Origin: Bacteroidetes bacterium 43-16 | GTDB lineage: Bacteria; Bacteroidota; Bacteroidia; Chitinophagales; Chitinophagaceae | Reading direction: 5' to 3' | Length of the DNA stretch: 64,000 nt | Assembly: GCA_001897525.1 (NCBI GenBank) | Contig: MKTB01000017.1 | Location: 390,869-454,868, forward strand | In this document: in pieces, positions 35,601-43,060 of the stretch | Layout of the letters: every line of letters begins with the position of its first letter | How positions within the stretch are numbered: position 1 is the stretch's first letter | The notes under the pieces: generated by a model | The model's input: the letters and a program-made list of their open reading frames with translations, nothing else | Database searches by the model: none | What the model was told of the DNA's origin: nothing | Program-made: the position numbers and the translations under genes

Positions 35601-35728
35601 ATGTTGACGAGTGAGTCAACTTTGGCCCAAGGTGTTCCTTTTTCCATCCTGTTTGTTCTGTTTTGAGCCTGAACATTAATATTTAGGCAGATAAGCGCCG
35701 TCCACATTAAATAATAAAATGACCTCAT
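29699..35728 (-). CDS. Alpha-2-macroglobulin family protein with thioester
   Basis: The 2009-residue protein has a signal peptide (ending N-V-Q-A-Q, about residue 21) and no lipobox. After a helical N-terminal region (to about 500) it has macroglobulin domains including MG2 with R-P-G-Q-T-I-Y-F-K-G, a bait-region stretch (V-K-K-D-S-E-V-Q-Q-E-N-A-P-R), the alpha-2-macroglobulin domain, and a thioester domain with C1465-A-E-Q followed by alpha-toroid repeats. Bacterial members are thought to trap invading proteases in the periplasm or at the surface. The usual neighbour of the proteobacterial family, PBP1C, is absent. I start at the ATG at 35728, 33 nt after a TACTTTTG box. Confidence 0.9.
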   Translation of the reverse strand: MRSFYYLMWTALICLNINVQAQNRTNRMEKGTPWAKVDSLVNIGKPESAKIIVADILKSAEQKKQADEVIKAKAWLLALDQQQEDAAAKTILQMEAEIAKAKNTVEKAIWQNITAKAYLSYFENNRYQVYEQTTVENNTSTDIATWDATKFHKKITALFLASIEHRQELVNVPTTKYKAIINPGENTSKLRPSLYDLLVFDALDYFKSEERDVINPAYKFSIDELKYFAAATDFVKLNIQSKDSSSLQMQALKLYQEVLNKNIQSDNIEGLIDADISRLAFVHQYATFPNKEEHYRNALYTLAKKYSKHAGAAQVYFLAAQTKLNTTGNNRGRYMEIEAPAENKADLIALRKELQQIIQQYPNEEGAINASNLIGSMESHSLRVELEDAYIPNENIKWLLSYKNVKEVEISIYTTTLSQARNEEYQGKLVKSWKQVLVNSEDLKDHSVELKADALAAGLYLIVIKDSKADLVVKKLLQVSHLSGIRLQGDKEDNKLYVLDRKTGQYVANANLALINFQYQNKSGKYLGSIKNVLNGTKEGTIALPGDNIDYNTSFAIVKDKDTFLVDQNESYSLRRTPYYRDQNQARKTNFIFTDRSIYRPGQTIYFKGILLNTKNPKDHTVAAKETVKVIFRDANYQAIKELSFTTNEFGSFSGSFEAPASGLTGGMSISSQYGSVYFNVEEYKRPKFYVELDTLKTNYKLEENIKISGKALAYAGNNIDQATVNYRVVRNVRYPYPWLYRSYVPNTPQTEIVNGTVKTDENGNFNFDFTAIPDKSADAANLPVFTYTVTVDITDINGETRSNTQFVSVGYRSLDIQLNAPAQALSSNLANIAVLTRNLNGIFTPAAVQVQISPLQGPDKFYRERLWAMPSDFIYTESEFKQLFPADQYKEEWKPENRKKLAAAWSNTFTSTKDGKLELPKNIWKQSGYYEIEVKAKDKEGKEVVQKQYIYVFLPDTKVQFDVPLFTASDKSSYQPGDNIKLFVAPALEQANLLQRNSWNKPLDWKKSPLNIAVTEADRGNQSTNWLYVYNNRVYQATQGINIPWSNKDLSISWATHRDKLLPGAAEEWTLTIKGHQKEKVAAELVAGLYDASLDALKPHSWNWDKLFGSNPQYMYWNNFGFKSRSGNAVEMESEQAQLLKEYPSWNLPLGFEVYRSYSANGGRMYKSSALRANYAAAEVAAAAPSADEKSAGYTTPEVKKDSEVQQENAPRHMILPDPQSTVSNKNAAIRTNLNETAFFIPQLQTDADGNVKIKFTIPEALTEWNFMAFAHTKDWQTGYLSGSVKTQKDLMVTPNLPRFFRQGDQITVAAKISNLSDKALNGKARIEIVDAQTLQTLNLPFGFKDNQQSFTVAAQQSGVVNFNLNVPQARYEPVLVRIVAEAGDFSDGEEHLVPVVTNRMLVTETQPLPVRGNTTETFSLEKLLQSAGSNTLLHKGLTVEFTGNPAWYAVQALPYLMEFPYECAEQTFNRFYANALAGHIVAQSPKVAAIFDKWRTTDTAALLSNLQKNQELKTALLEETPWVLEAKSEAQQKQNIARLFETHQLSKGLNSAIDKLSKMQNNDGSFGWFPGMGSNRYITQYILTGMAKLQSMNVKAAQDKEVQNILRKGLSFLDTEVLKDYRNIKKEQLKQNNLSQSQVQYLYLRSFMNSTVPQEAKIAYDYYMSQEKQFWMDQNNYMQGMIALTQFRKADKPTANTIMESLSERALRSKEMGMYWNNARSYWWYDLPVESHALLITAFEEIKKDEKTVDDLKVWLLKQKQTQNWQTTTATADAVYALLRSGTDWLQYEPEVVISLGNMTINSAQEKTEAGTGYFKKQIEGKDVKPEMGNIKVTVDNKTGKNTGTSWGAVYWQYFENMDKITSSAGASPLNITKQLYIETNTDRGPVLKEITTNQPLKIGDKVKVRIVLKVDRDMEYVHMKDMRAAGFEPVNVLSGYKWNSGLGYYESTKDIATHFFFDRLPKGTFVFEYPLVVAQKGTFSNGITTAQCMYAPEFSSHTEGIRVEVK

Positions 35729-35760
35729 ATAATCGAGCTTTTGTTTAAAACGATGTTTGA

Positions 35761-35768
35761 CAAAAGTA
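35761..35768 (-). promoter_or_regulatory. -7 promoter element of the macroglobulin gene
   Basis: TACTTTTG on the minus strand, a full TAnnTTTG match, 32 nt before the ATG at 35728; it lies inside the alternative longer frame and so argues for the shorter start. Confidence 0.5.
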
Positions 35769-35897
35769 AGATGAAAAAAGGGTTGGGATTGCATAAATAT
35801 GGTTTACAATCATGATGTTAACGCAGCTGCTTTTATCCAGCTTGTTTTACAGAGCAGACAAAAACAATAAAAACAGGGCCAGAACGATCTTTGTGAT

Positions 35898-35905
35898 TAT
35901 ATTTG
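35898..35905 (+). promoter_or_regulatory. Possible -7 element of the permease gene
   Basis: TATATTTG matches TAnnTTTG about 100 nt before the permease ATG; no clear -33 box. Confidence 0.35.
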
Positions 35906-36007
35906 AAACTGAAATACTATAATTTGTAAATTATATATCTGGAAACGAGACCTACATGAATATGAGGAGTTGCCGGCAGCTTAGGGTTTTCAGTTTAACT
36001 ATTTAAT

Positions 36008-37699
36008 ATGTTCGATAAACTAACAAGGAAAAAAACAATAGCGCAAGTACAACATTCCCACACCGATGTAACCCCGGAATTGTTGGGAATAGATGAAAAT
36101 ATTCCGCAAAAGGTTGGTGAGCATACGATGAAGCGTACGCTTAAAGTAAAAGACCTGGTGATGATGGGCATTGCCGCGGTGATCGGTGCAGGTATTTTCA
36201 GTACCATTGGCCAGGCTGCCTTCCAGGGCGGGCCGGGTGTAATTTTCCTGTTTCTTATTACTGCGGTCACTTGCGGCTTTACGGCCTTATGTTATGCAGA
36301 GTTTGCCGCGCGTATCCCGGTATCGGGGAGTGCATACACTTATTCTTATGTGGCTTTCGGGGAGATCATAGCCTGGGTTATCGGCTGGTCGCTGATCCTG
36401 GAGTATGCCATTGGTAATATTGTGGTCGCCATCAGCTGGAGCAGTTATTTTAATAATATGCTGGAGGCTGTCAATATTCATCTGCCTGCCTGGCTGATCT
36501 CTGATGTGAAGACGGCACAAGATGCCTTCCTCAAAGGAGCTAATAATATTCATGCAAGGGCCTGGGCCACTGCACCGGGTATAGGCAACACTAAGCTGAT
36601 CATGAACCTACCGGCTTTCGTCGTGGTGATCCTGGTGACCTGGCTGGCTTATATCGGCATTAAAGAGAGTAAAAAGAGCGCCAATGCTATGGTCGTGGTG
36701 AAACTGGCTATATTAGTGGTGGTGATCGCACTGGGCTTCTTTTATATTAATTCGGATAACTATGTACCCTTTATGCCGAATGGCTTTAAAGGCGTATTGA
36801 TGGGGGTATCAGCGGTGTTTTATGCCTACATAGGCTTTGATGCGATCTCAACTACGGCTGAAGAGTGTGAAAATCCGCAGAGGGATATGCCGCGCGGTAT
36901 GATCTATTCTTTACTCATCTGTACCGGCATTTATGTATTGACAGCCTTGGTGATTACGGGGATGGTACATTTCAGTAAGTTTGAGCATGTGACCGATCCT
37001 TTGGCTTTTGTTTTTGAGCAGATCAACCAGCCTATTGTAGGAAAGATCATTTCTTTTAGTGCTGTAGTAGCGGCCACCAGTGTGATGCTGATCTTCCAGA
37101 TCGGGCAGCCCAGGATATGGATGAGCATGAGCCGAGATGGACTGCTGCCGAAGAAGTTTTCAAAAATTCATCCTAAGTTTAAAACACCTGGTTTTGCTAC
37201 CATTATTACCGGTTTGATCGTTGCCCTACCGGCATTGTTTATAGATGCCAATATCGTTACTGATCTTACCAGTATAGGTACCTTGTTTGCCTTTGTGCTG
37301 GTCTGTGCCGGTGTGTTGCGTTTGCCCAAAGCCGGTCCTGATCAGAAGTTTAAATTGCCTTATATCAATTCCAGGTATATTGCCCCTGCATTATTGGCTG
37401 TTTTCTTGTTTTTCACCTGGGATAAGTTTACTTATAATTACCAGCATTTATATGAAATAAAGTTTGACGAGATCTTATTTGTATTGTATGTGATCGCCGC
37501 TACGGCCATAGTGGCTTATTCCGCTTATCGTCAATATACTTTGATCCCGGTATTGGGTCTATTGTGTTGTATGTACCTGATGATAGAGATCCCTGCCAAT
37601 AGCTGGATGGTATTCCTATGCTGGATGGGTGCGGGCCTGATCGTCTATTTCCTGTTCGGGTACAAAAACAGTAAGCTCAATAAGGCTAATGTAAAATAG
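36008..37699 (+). CDS. APC-family amino-acid permease, CAT-like
   Basis: The 563-residue integral membrane protein belongs to the amino acid-polyamine-organocation superfamily: after a 45-residue cytoplasmic tail the first helix carries G-I-A-A-V-I-G-A-G-I-F (53-63), the unwound substrate-binding motif, and there are about 12-14 hydrophobic helices. F-Y-A-Y-I-G-F-D-A-I-S-T-T-A-E-E is the helix-6 signature of cationic amino-acid transporter-like members. It imports amino acids in symport or exchange; the substrate is not determined. Its 3' end overlaps convergent recO by 14 bp, so no terminator separates them. Confidence 0.9.
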   Translation: MFDKLTRKKTIAQVQHSHTDVTPELLGIDENIPQKVGEHTMKRTLKVKDLVMMGIAAVIGAGIFSTIGQAAFQGGPGVIFLFLITAVTCGFTALCYAEFAARIPVSGSAYTYSYVAFGEIIAWVIGWSLILEYAIGNIVVAISWSSYFNNMLEAVNIHLPAWLISDVKTAQDAFLKGANNIHARAWATAPGIGNTKLIMNLPAFVVVILVTWLAYIGIKESKKSANAMVVVKLAILVVVIALGFFYINSDNYVPFMPNGFKGVLMGVSAVFYAYIGFDAISTTAEECENPQRDMPRGMIYSLLICTGIYVLTALVITGMVHFSKFEHVTDPLAFVFEQINQPIVGKIISFSAVVAATSVMLIFQIGQPRIWMSMSRDGLLPKKFSKIHPKFKTPGFATIITGLIVALPALFIDANIVTDLTSIGTLFAFVLVCAGVLRLPKAGPDQKFKLPYINSRYIAPALLAVFLFFTWDKFTYNYQHLYEIKFDEILFVLYVIAATAIVAYSAYRQYTLIPVLGLLCCMYLMIEIPANSWMVFLCWMGAGLIVYFLFGYKNSKLNKANVK

Positions 37700-38420
37700 C
37701 CTGCAGCACGGGTAAAGATTTAAGGGGCTTGAAGCTTTTATCATGCCACTGTACAAAGTGAAGATAACCTTCCAGTATAGCAGTCCTGTCCAGGGCAGGC
37801 ACTTTTATGGCGGCAATATTTTCAAAAGCCGTCTCCCTGATCAGTAAATAGCATTGATGAGAAAGCTCCCGGTCAAATACGGGTAAGGATTCCCCGGGCC
37901 TGGACTGGAAACAACCTTCATAGGTATTCAGGTAACAGTTGGTAGCACTGTAATTATCATCAATGGCATAGCCCATCTTTTTTGCCGCCTCTTTCAGGAA
38001 GAAGACGGGCATATTGGTCAGGCTGTCTGAGCTTGCCTTATCTATTTTATGAAGAAAACCGGTAGCAAATTCAAACAGGTCTTCCTGCGCATCGGCCGTT
38101 TGTACCAAGCTGCTCAATACTTCTACCGCAAAAAGCAATAAAGTGTTTTTGATAACATTTTCACCAATGGTTTCAAAGAAATAGTCGAGCCGGTACTCTT
38201 TGATGTATTGAAGATTTTTATCGTTTTGATGGTACACCTGCAGGTCCAGGATATTTCCGGGCCGGAGTATGTTCCCTTTCCGGCTTTGTTTTTTTTCGCT
38301 CCTGACCCCTTTTACCAGGTAGGTCTGCAGCCCCAGCAGCTCTGTAAATATATTACAGATGATGCTGGTGTCTCCATATTTTATGATCTTTAAAACGATT
38401 CCTTTTGTGGTAATAATCAT
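37686..38420 (-). CDS. recO: DNA repair protein RecO
   Basis: The 244-residue protein has the RecO N-terminal OB fold (T-K-G-I-V-L-K-I-I-K-Y-G-D-T-S, 5-19; Y-L-V-K-G-V-R, 34-40) and the helical C-terminal domain with two cysteines (C162 and C170) where many members have a zinc site. RecO works with RecR to load RecA onto SSB-coated DNA. It begins 6 bp after the porZ stop on the same strand, a gene order conserved in Bacteroidota, so it is very likely translated from the porZ message. Confidence 0.92.
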   Translation of the reverse strand: MIITTKGIVLKIIKYGDTSIICNIFTELLGLQTYLVKGVRSEKKQSRKGNILRPGNILDLQVYHQNDKNLQYIKEYRLDYFFETIGENVIKNTLLLFAVEVLSSLVQTADAQEDLFEFATGFLHKIDKASSDSLTNMPVFFLKEAAKKMGYAIDDNYSATNCYLNTYEGCFQSRPGESLPVFDRELSHQCYLLIRETAFENIAAIKVPALDRTAILEGYLHFVQWHDKSFKPLKSLPVLQAILH

Positions 38421-38426
38421 GGCTTA

Positions 38427-40775
38427 CTATTCGTGAATAATAAACTTGCCATTGGCTTTTTGTGTACCGTCTTTGCTCACCACAAAGATCAGGTAAACGC
38501 CGGACTGTACTTTCCTGCCATTATAGTCACGGCCGTTCCAGGCCATCATAGCGCCATTAGAAGTGCCCTGGTAGACCAACTGGCCGTTAATATCAGTGAT
38601 CTTCACATTGGATACTTCGGTCATGCCTTTGATAGAGATCTGGCCATTATAGCCGGAGGGTACCGGGTTGGGGAATACAAACAAGGGTTTGCTGATGTTC
38701 TCCCCGGCTTCTATGGCTGCACCACCAAAAGAACATAAGCCTTTGTCGGTGGCAATGTACACGACCCCGGTAACCGGGTCAATATCCACACTGATGATCG
38801 TGTTAGACAGCAAAGGGCTGTTTTCTGCGGTAAACTGTTCTATGATCTCTTCTCCATCCTCGGTAAGCAGGAATAAACCTACACTGGTACCCACCCATTT
38901 GCGGTTACCACCATCTACTGCTATAGACTTTACCGGGATGCCTTCAAACATATAGTTGGCAAAATTGAACCCTTTAGTCACCAAAGGTCTCAAGATGGCA
39001 TTACATACCCCCTGGCGGATGTCGGCACCACAACTGAAAATGGCAATACCACTTTCGGTCCCGGCCCACATTTCCCCGTTTTTATCTTTTGCGATGGTAT
39101 GGACCTGTGCATTGGGCAGGTTACCATTGTTTTCCCCGGTGCCGAGGATCCTTACATAATCATCATTAGGATTACCAATGGTATTATTGTCGTTAAAGAC
39201 AGCAATACCCGAACCGGATACCCCGGCAGCCATCCACTTTTGTCCCAGGTCATCTATGGCAATAGCAGCCAGGTGGTTAATGCCGGATATATTAAAGTTG
39301 TACCACTGATCATCATAAGTTTTGACCCTTAAAGGATTTTGCACCAGGCTCTGGGTGACCCAAAGGTTATTTTCTGCATCCAGTTTAATGTCGGTGACCC
39401 GGTAACTGCCGGTATCTCCCTGTATATTTACCCCTAAATACCCCGATTTGTAAGTGGTCAACTGCTCGTTGGCATCTATTTTAACCACGCCGCCGTTTAA
39501 AAGCCCGGCATAGGCATTTCCGGTAGATTCATCTTTTTGAATGGCGATCGCATCTGTTTGCAGGTATTGTTGTGCCGGAGACAGGTGGCTCAGGATATCC
39601 CATTTCCAGTTTCTCCATTTGTCCTCCTTGTAGCGGGAGAAGGCTTCCTGGTTCAGACCAGGTATCCATGAGGTATAATCTTTACTACCATGTGCCAGCC
39701 ATATTTCGCCGTTTTTGGCCCATGTTTTTTGCGCACCGGCATTGGTCGGGCCTGCAGGGTAGATGTTGGCCCAGTCTTCTGTGCTGTTGGTACTGCTTCT
39801 CCTGCGCAGCCCGGCATAGCCGTCAACTGCCCAGTAATAGCCGTCCCCTTCATCTTTAAACCTTGCTGCAAAGAAGGCCGGAATGGAATCTACACGGGTA
39901 CCATTACTGCTTATCTTTACTGCATATGGACGTGCGTTGGTACTTTCTCTGGTCATGATCCATAAATTGCCATCGCTGCTGGCATCAATTTTCTGGACCG
40001 GGTTGACCGGAGTGTTTATGTTTACGAGGTTACTGCCATTGATGAGGTACACCAGGCTGTCGGTAGCCACAAAGGCATTTTGGGCATTGCTGCTTAAGAA
40101 GTTTAAATTAAGGCTACTTATCTTTTGCCAGGTAGCAGAGTTGAATAATTGCGGGTTGCTCAGCGGAGACATGAATAAGCCGATATCTGTAGCCACATAT
40201 ATATTATTGTCTTTGGTGGTCACCGATTTGACCAATGCCTGCATATTATTACTGTAAAAAGGAATCTGCTGCGCTACTACTTTCTTTTCCAGGTCTACTA
40301 TGATCAGCCCGATACCGGAACTGAGGTAAAGCTTACCTTGCTCCGCATGTGCGGCATACAGCGTTTTGTCACCGGGCACTGTGGAAACTTTAAGATCGGG
40401 AATGTTTTCAAATTTACCGTCTTTGAACAGGTCTATATTACCGTTTAAATAGACCAATGCCACTTTCCCGGTATATTCATCTGCTTCCAGGAAGGCCATT
40501 TCCACATCGCTCATGCCATTCGCTTTACTGTATCTTTCCAGGACACCTTCACTATGTTTAAAGGTAAAAAAGGAGGACCTGGAAATACAATAATACATAT
40601 CATTATCTTCTGTATCAAAGTCGATGGCATTAGCGTAAGGGAGGTAGGTATTCCAGCCACCCACATAGGGCCGCTCTGTTTGTGCCATTGCCTCTGCCGG
40701 GCTTAAAAGAAAAGACAGGGCAGACAAAAGTACTGCGCTGAAGGACTTCTTTAGTATGTAGCTATTTGTATTCAT
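38427..40775 (-). CDS. porZ: T9SS surface protein PorZ
   Basis: The 782-residue protein has a signal peptide (about 1-31), two beta-propeller regions (about 33-345 and 370-690; repeats such as G-N-L-W-I-M-T and N-L-W-V-T-Q, K-W-V-G-T-S-V-G-L-F) and a C-terminal T9SS sorting domain (F-P-N-P near 700, with W-N-G-R-D-Y-N-G-R-K-V-Q-S-G-V-Y). Length and layout equal PorZ of Porphyromonas, a component of the attachment complex with PorU, PorV and PorQ that delivers A-LPS for anchoring T9SS cargo. Its position directly upstream of recO supports the call. Confidence 0.88.
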   Translation of the reverse strand: MNTNSYILKKSFSAVLLSALSFLLSPAEAMAQTERPYVGGWNTYLPYANAIDFDTEDNDMYYCISRSSFFTFKHSEGVLERYSKANGMSDVEMAFLEADEYTGKVALVYLNGNIDLFKDGKFENIPDLKVSTVPGDKTLYAAHAEQGKLYLSSGIGLIIVDLEKKVVAQQIPFYSNNMQALVKSVTTKDNNIYVATDIGLFMSPLSNPQLFNSATWQKISSLNLNFLSSNAQNAFVATDSLVYLINGSNLVNINTPVNPVQKIDASSDGNLWIMTRESTNARPYAVKISSNGTRVDSIPAFFAARFKDEGDGYYWAVDGYAGLRRRSSTNSTEDWANIYPAGPTNAGAQKTWAKNGEIWLAHGSKDYTSWIPGLNQEAFSRYKEDKWRNWKWDILSHLSPAQQYLQTDAIAIQKDESTGNAYAGLLNGGVVKIDANEQLTTYKSGYLGVNIQGDTGSYRVTDIKLDAENNLWVTQSLVQNPLRVKTYDDQWYNFNISGINHLAAIAIDDLGQKWMAAGVSGSGIAVFNDNNTIGNPNDDYVRILGTGENNGNLPNAQVHTIAKDKNGEMWAGTESGIAIFSCGADIRQGVCNAILRPLVTKGFNFANYMFEGIPVKSIAVDGGNRKWVGTSVGLFLLTEDGEEIIEQFTAENSPLLSNTIISVDIDPVTGVVYIATDKGLCSFGGAAIEAGENISKPLFVFPNPVPSGYNGQISIKGMTEVSNVKITDINGQLVYQGTSNGAMMAWNGRDYNGRKVQSGVYLIFVVSKDGTQKANGKFIIHE

Positions 40776-40808
40776 TGCTTATTTTCTATATTGGGATGAG
40801 CCTCGCTT

Positions 40809-40816
40809 CAAAAATA
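40809..40816 (-). promoter_or_regulatory. -7 promoter element of porZ-recO
   Basis: TATTTTTG on the minus strand, a TAnnTTTG match 33 nt before the porZ ATG. Confidence 0.45.
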
Positions 40817-41044
40817 CACTATAATTTTTGCTTTAAGTTCCTGAAAAAATAACGAAGCATTCCTGCGTTTAATTGTAAATTCCCGGTTTTATTTAAAGAG
40901 CGAACAAATGTATGTATCTTTAAATGTTGATAAATTAACAAGTACACTGGTAACTATTTCTCTTTATTTTCATTATTTTCGTTAACAAGGTAATTTTTAA
41001 GTAAAAAATGACCTCATGTTTTTAAGATTTAAAAATTTATTTAT

Positions 41045-41797
41045 ATGAAAAAAATTGCTACCCCCCTTAAAATGGCTTTTTTATTTGCAGCATTAGCAGG
41101 TAATATGTATGCTGTAAATGTACAGGCACAATCAAAGCATAAGAAAGCCGGAACACATCATTCCAAGAACAGCCTGGACTGGCAGGGAGCTTACTCCAAT
41201 GGCCTGGTAAAATTAAACTTGTTTGCAGATAACAGCTACCTGTACCAGAACGGCAATATCTTTAACTCCGGTAAGGTAATATGGGGAGCTAATAAGAACA
41301 TCATAACTTTATCAGAAACCCAGGAAAAATACAGGGTAATCGAAGGAAAACTGAAAAATGAATTCAATGGTACTGAATTTGTAAAATCGGGCGACCATGC
41401 GGTAGAAGTGGCACCGGGCGGCCAGGCGAAAATCAATAGCCGTTTGCTGGGTGGCAGATGGATGTTAATTGAATTAAGAGGCAAGGCGATCTCCAAATCA
41501 GATAAAATGAATAAAGAGCCGTTTTTAGCTTTTAAAGAAACTGACGGTACTTTTTACGGACATTCAGGCTGTAATGGCTTTAGCGGAAGCATCAAAAAAA
41601 TGGATGATTTCAAGATCGAATTTGGCCCTGCTATGCAGACCATGATGGCCTGCCTGGGTATGATGGACATCGAAAACCAATTTACGGAAGCCTTAAGAAC
41701 AGCCGATAACTATACGGTTAATAATGGCGTACTCTCTTTAAATAAAGCAAGAATGGCCCCTTTGGCCCGGTTCAAGTTTGTAGCCGGAGCTGAATAA
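41045..41797 (+). CDS. Exported META-domain (HslJ-like) protein with NlpE-like N-terminus
   Basis: The 250-residue protein has a signal peptide (about 1-28, ending V-Q-A-Q), a beta domain resembling copper-resistance NlpE_N (about 45-115, L-D-W-Q-G-A-Y-S-N-G onward) and a C-terminal META domain (about 130-245) with the signature G-C-N-G-F-S-G-S and M-M-A-C-L-G-M. META domains occur in heat-inducible HslJ and other envelope-stress proteins; the ligand is unknown. There is no lipobox. It is a single-gene unit with a strong terminator. Confidence 0.83.
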   Translation: MKKIATPLKMAFLFAALAGNMYAVNVQAQSKHKKAGTHHSKNSLDWQGAYSNGLVKLNLFADNSYLYQNGNIFNSGKVIWGANKNIITLSETQEKYRVIEGKLKNEFNGTEFVKSGDHAVEVAPGGQAKINSRLLGGRWMLIELRGKAISKSDKMNKEPFLAFKETDGTFYGHSGCNGFSGSIKKMDDFKIEFGPAMQTMMACLGMMDIENQFTEALRTADNYTVNNGVLSLNKARMAPLARFKFVAGAE

Positions 41798-41812
41798 ATA
41801 AAAAATGATTGA

Positions 41813-41850
41813 AAAGACCGGGGAGCTGTTTACAGCTCCCCGGTCTTTTT
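41813..41850 (+). terminator. Terminator after the META-domain gene
   Basis: AGACCGGGGAGCTGT and ACAGCTCCCCGGTCT make a perfect 15-bp stem with a two-base loop followed by TTTTTT. Confidence 0.92.
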
Positions 41851-41922
41851 TGGTGCATTCAAGGAGTATATTTTTATAATTACTTGGTTTCTACCCAATT
41901 TTTTCTATTTTTAATTAGTTAA

Positions 41923-43014
41923 ATGGAGTTACTAAAATTAGATACCAACCAATCGCCTTACTTTGAGCACTACCAGCAATTCTGGAGCTGGTTTGCCCGT
42001 AATGCCACTATGCTGTTTGACCGGCTAAAGAGCGTCAATGAGGCTGAAGATAGTTTTTTTGAATTATTGTCGCCCAGGCTGGGCGAATTAAAAGACCGGG
42101 TCTTTTTCCTGGTAGGGATGCGTGATGACGATACCGCAGAGCTGATCTTTACCGCGGACGGGGTCATCAAAAATATTGTCTTTGTGGAAGAGCTTGTGGC
42201 TGCTGCTCCAGAAGTAAAGAACTGGAAATTCACAGCCCTTAAGCCGGAACACCTGGCCAGCGAGATCAATGTAGAGCTTTCCGGTTTAAAGTTTGAGGAG
42301 AAAAGCATTTGCTTCTACCCGGTGCAGCATGAAAAGTACCCGGATGAGATAGAACTGGTCATCGTACTGAGCCATTTTACAGAAGAGCAGAAAAGCAGTG
42401 CCTACAGCGGGGCTTTCATATTTATTGATCATTTATTGGGTGAGATCAATGCCGTTACTTTAATCGACAGTATTAAGATCGCCGCGCAGGCCGATGCAAC
42501 TGCAGAGCTGATCCCTATTGCCAAGCTAAAGCCTTACCTGGTCTGGCGGGAAAAAGAATTTGTAGAAAAATACGGGGATTACTATTACGATTCCACCGAA
42601 GATAATTATACCGGCTTCGAAGCTCAGTTGAAAAGCGGCAGTAAGCTCATTGCCACGATGAATACGGCTGCGCTTAGCTGGGAGTATAAAGGATCTCATC
42701 CCTGGATCTTAAAGATCGCCATCACCTATGACGGCACTTTAAATGAAGGCTTCCCGGATGCCGCAAGCCTCTTGCTGATCAATCAATTTGATGATTTGTT
42801 GCTGGAGCATTTCCCGGAGCAGGACGGCTTTATCAACCTCGGCAGGGAAACGGGAGAGGGGATCAGGGAGATCTATTTTGCCTGTAAAGGATTCAGGATA
42901 CCTTCCCTGACCAGTCAACACCTGATTCACCATTTCAAGGGTAAGCTGGACATAGATTACCAGATCTTTAAAGATAAGTACTGGCAGACCTTTGAACGGT
43001 ACACGGCCTATTAA
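41923..43014 (+). CDS. DUF695-like cytoplasmic protein
   Basis: The 363-residue protein has no signal peptide. The N-terminal half (about 1-185) begins with a helical W-S-W-F-A-R-N-A segment and has strands F-F-L-V-G-M and I-E-L-V-I-V-L-S. The C-terminal half (about 205-360) resembles DUF695: W-I-L-K-I-A-I-T-Y-D-G followed by D-D-L-L-L-E-H-F, N-L-G-R-E-T-G-E-G-I-R-E-I-Y-F-A. The function is unknown. It is a single-gene unit ending at a bidirectional terminator. Confidence 0.7.
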   Translation: MELLKLDTNQSPYFEHYQQFWSWFARNATMLFDRLKSVNEAEDSFFELLSPRLGELKDRVFFLVGMRDDDTAELIFTADGVIKNIVFVEELVAAAPEVKNWKFTALKPEHLASEINVELSGLKFEEKSICFYPVQHEKYPDEIELVIVLSHFTEEQKSSAYSGAFIFIDHLLGEINAVTLIDSIKIAAQADATAELIPIAKLKPYLVWREKEFVEKYGDYYYDSTEDNYTGFEAQLKSGSKLIATMNTAALSWEYKGSHPWILKIAITYDGTLNEGFPDAASLLLINQFDDLLLEHFPEQDGFINLGRETGEGIREIYFACKGFRIPSLTSQHLIHHFKGKLDIDYQIFKDKYWQTFERYTAY

Positions 43015-43021
43015 TATAAAG

Positions 43022-43056
43022 CAAAAAGCAGCTCAGTAATCCTGAGCTGCTTTTTC
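43022..43056. terminator. Bidirectional terminator
   Basis: AAAAAGCAGCTCAG and its complement form a 14-bp stem with a five-base loop between convergent genes. Confidence 0.9.
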
Positions 43057-43060
43057 GTCT

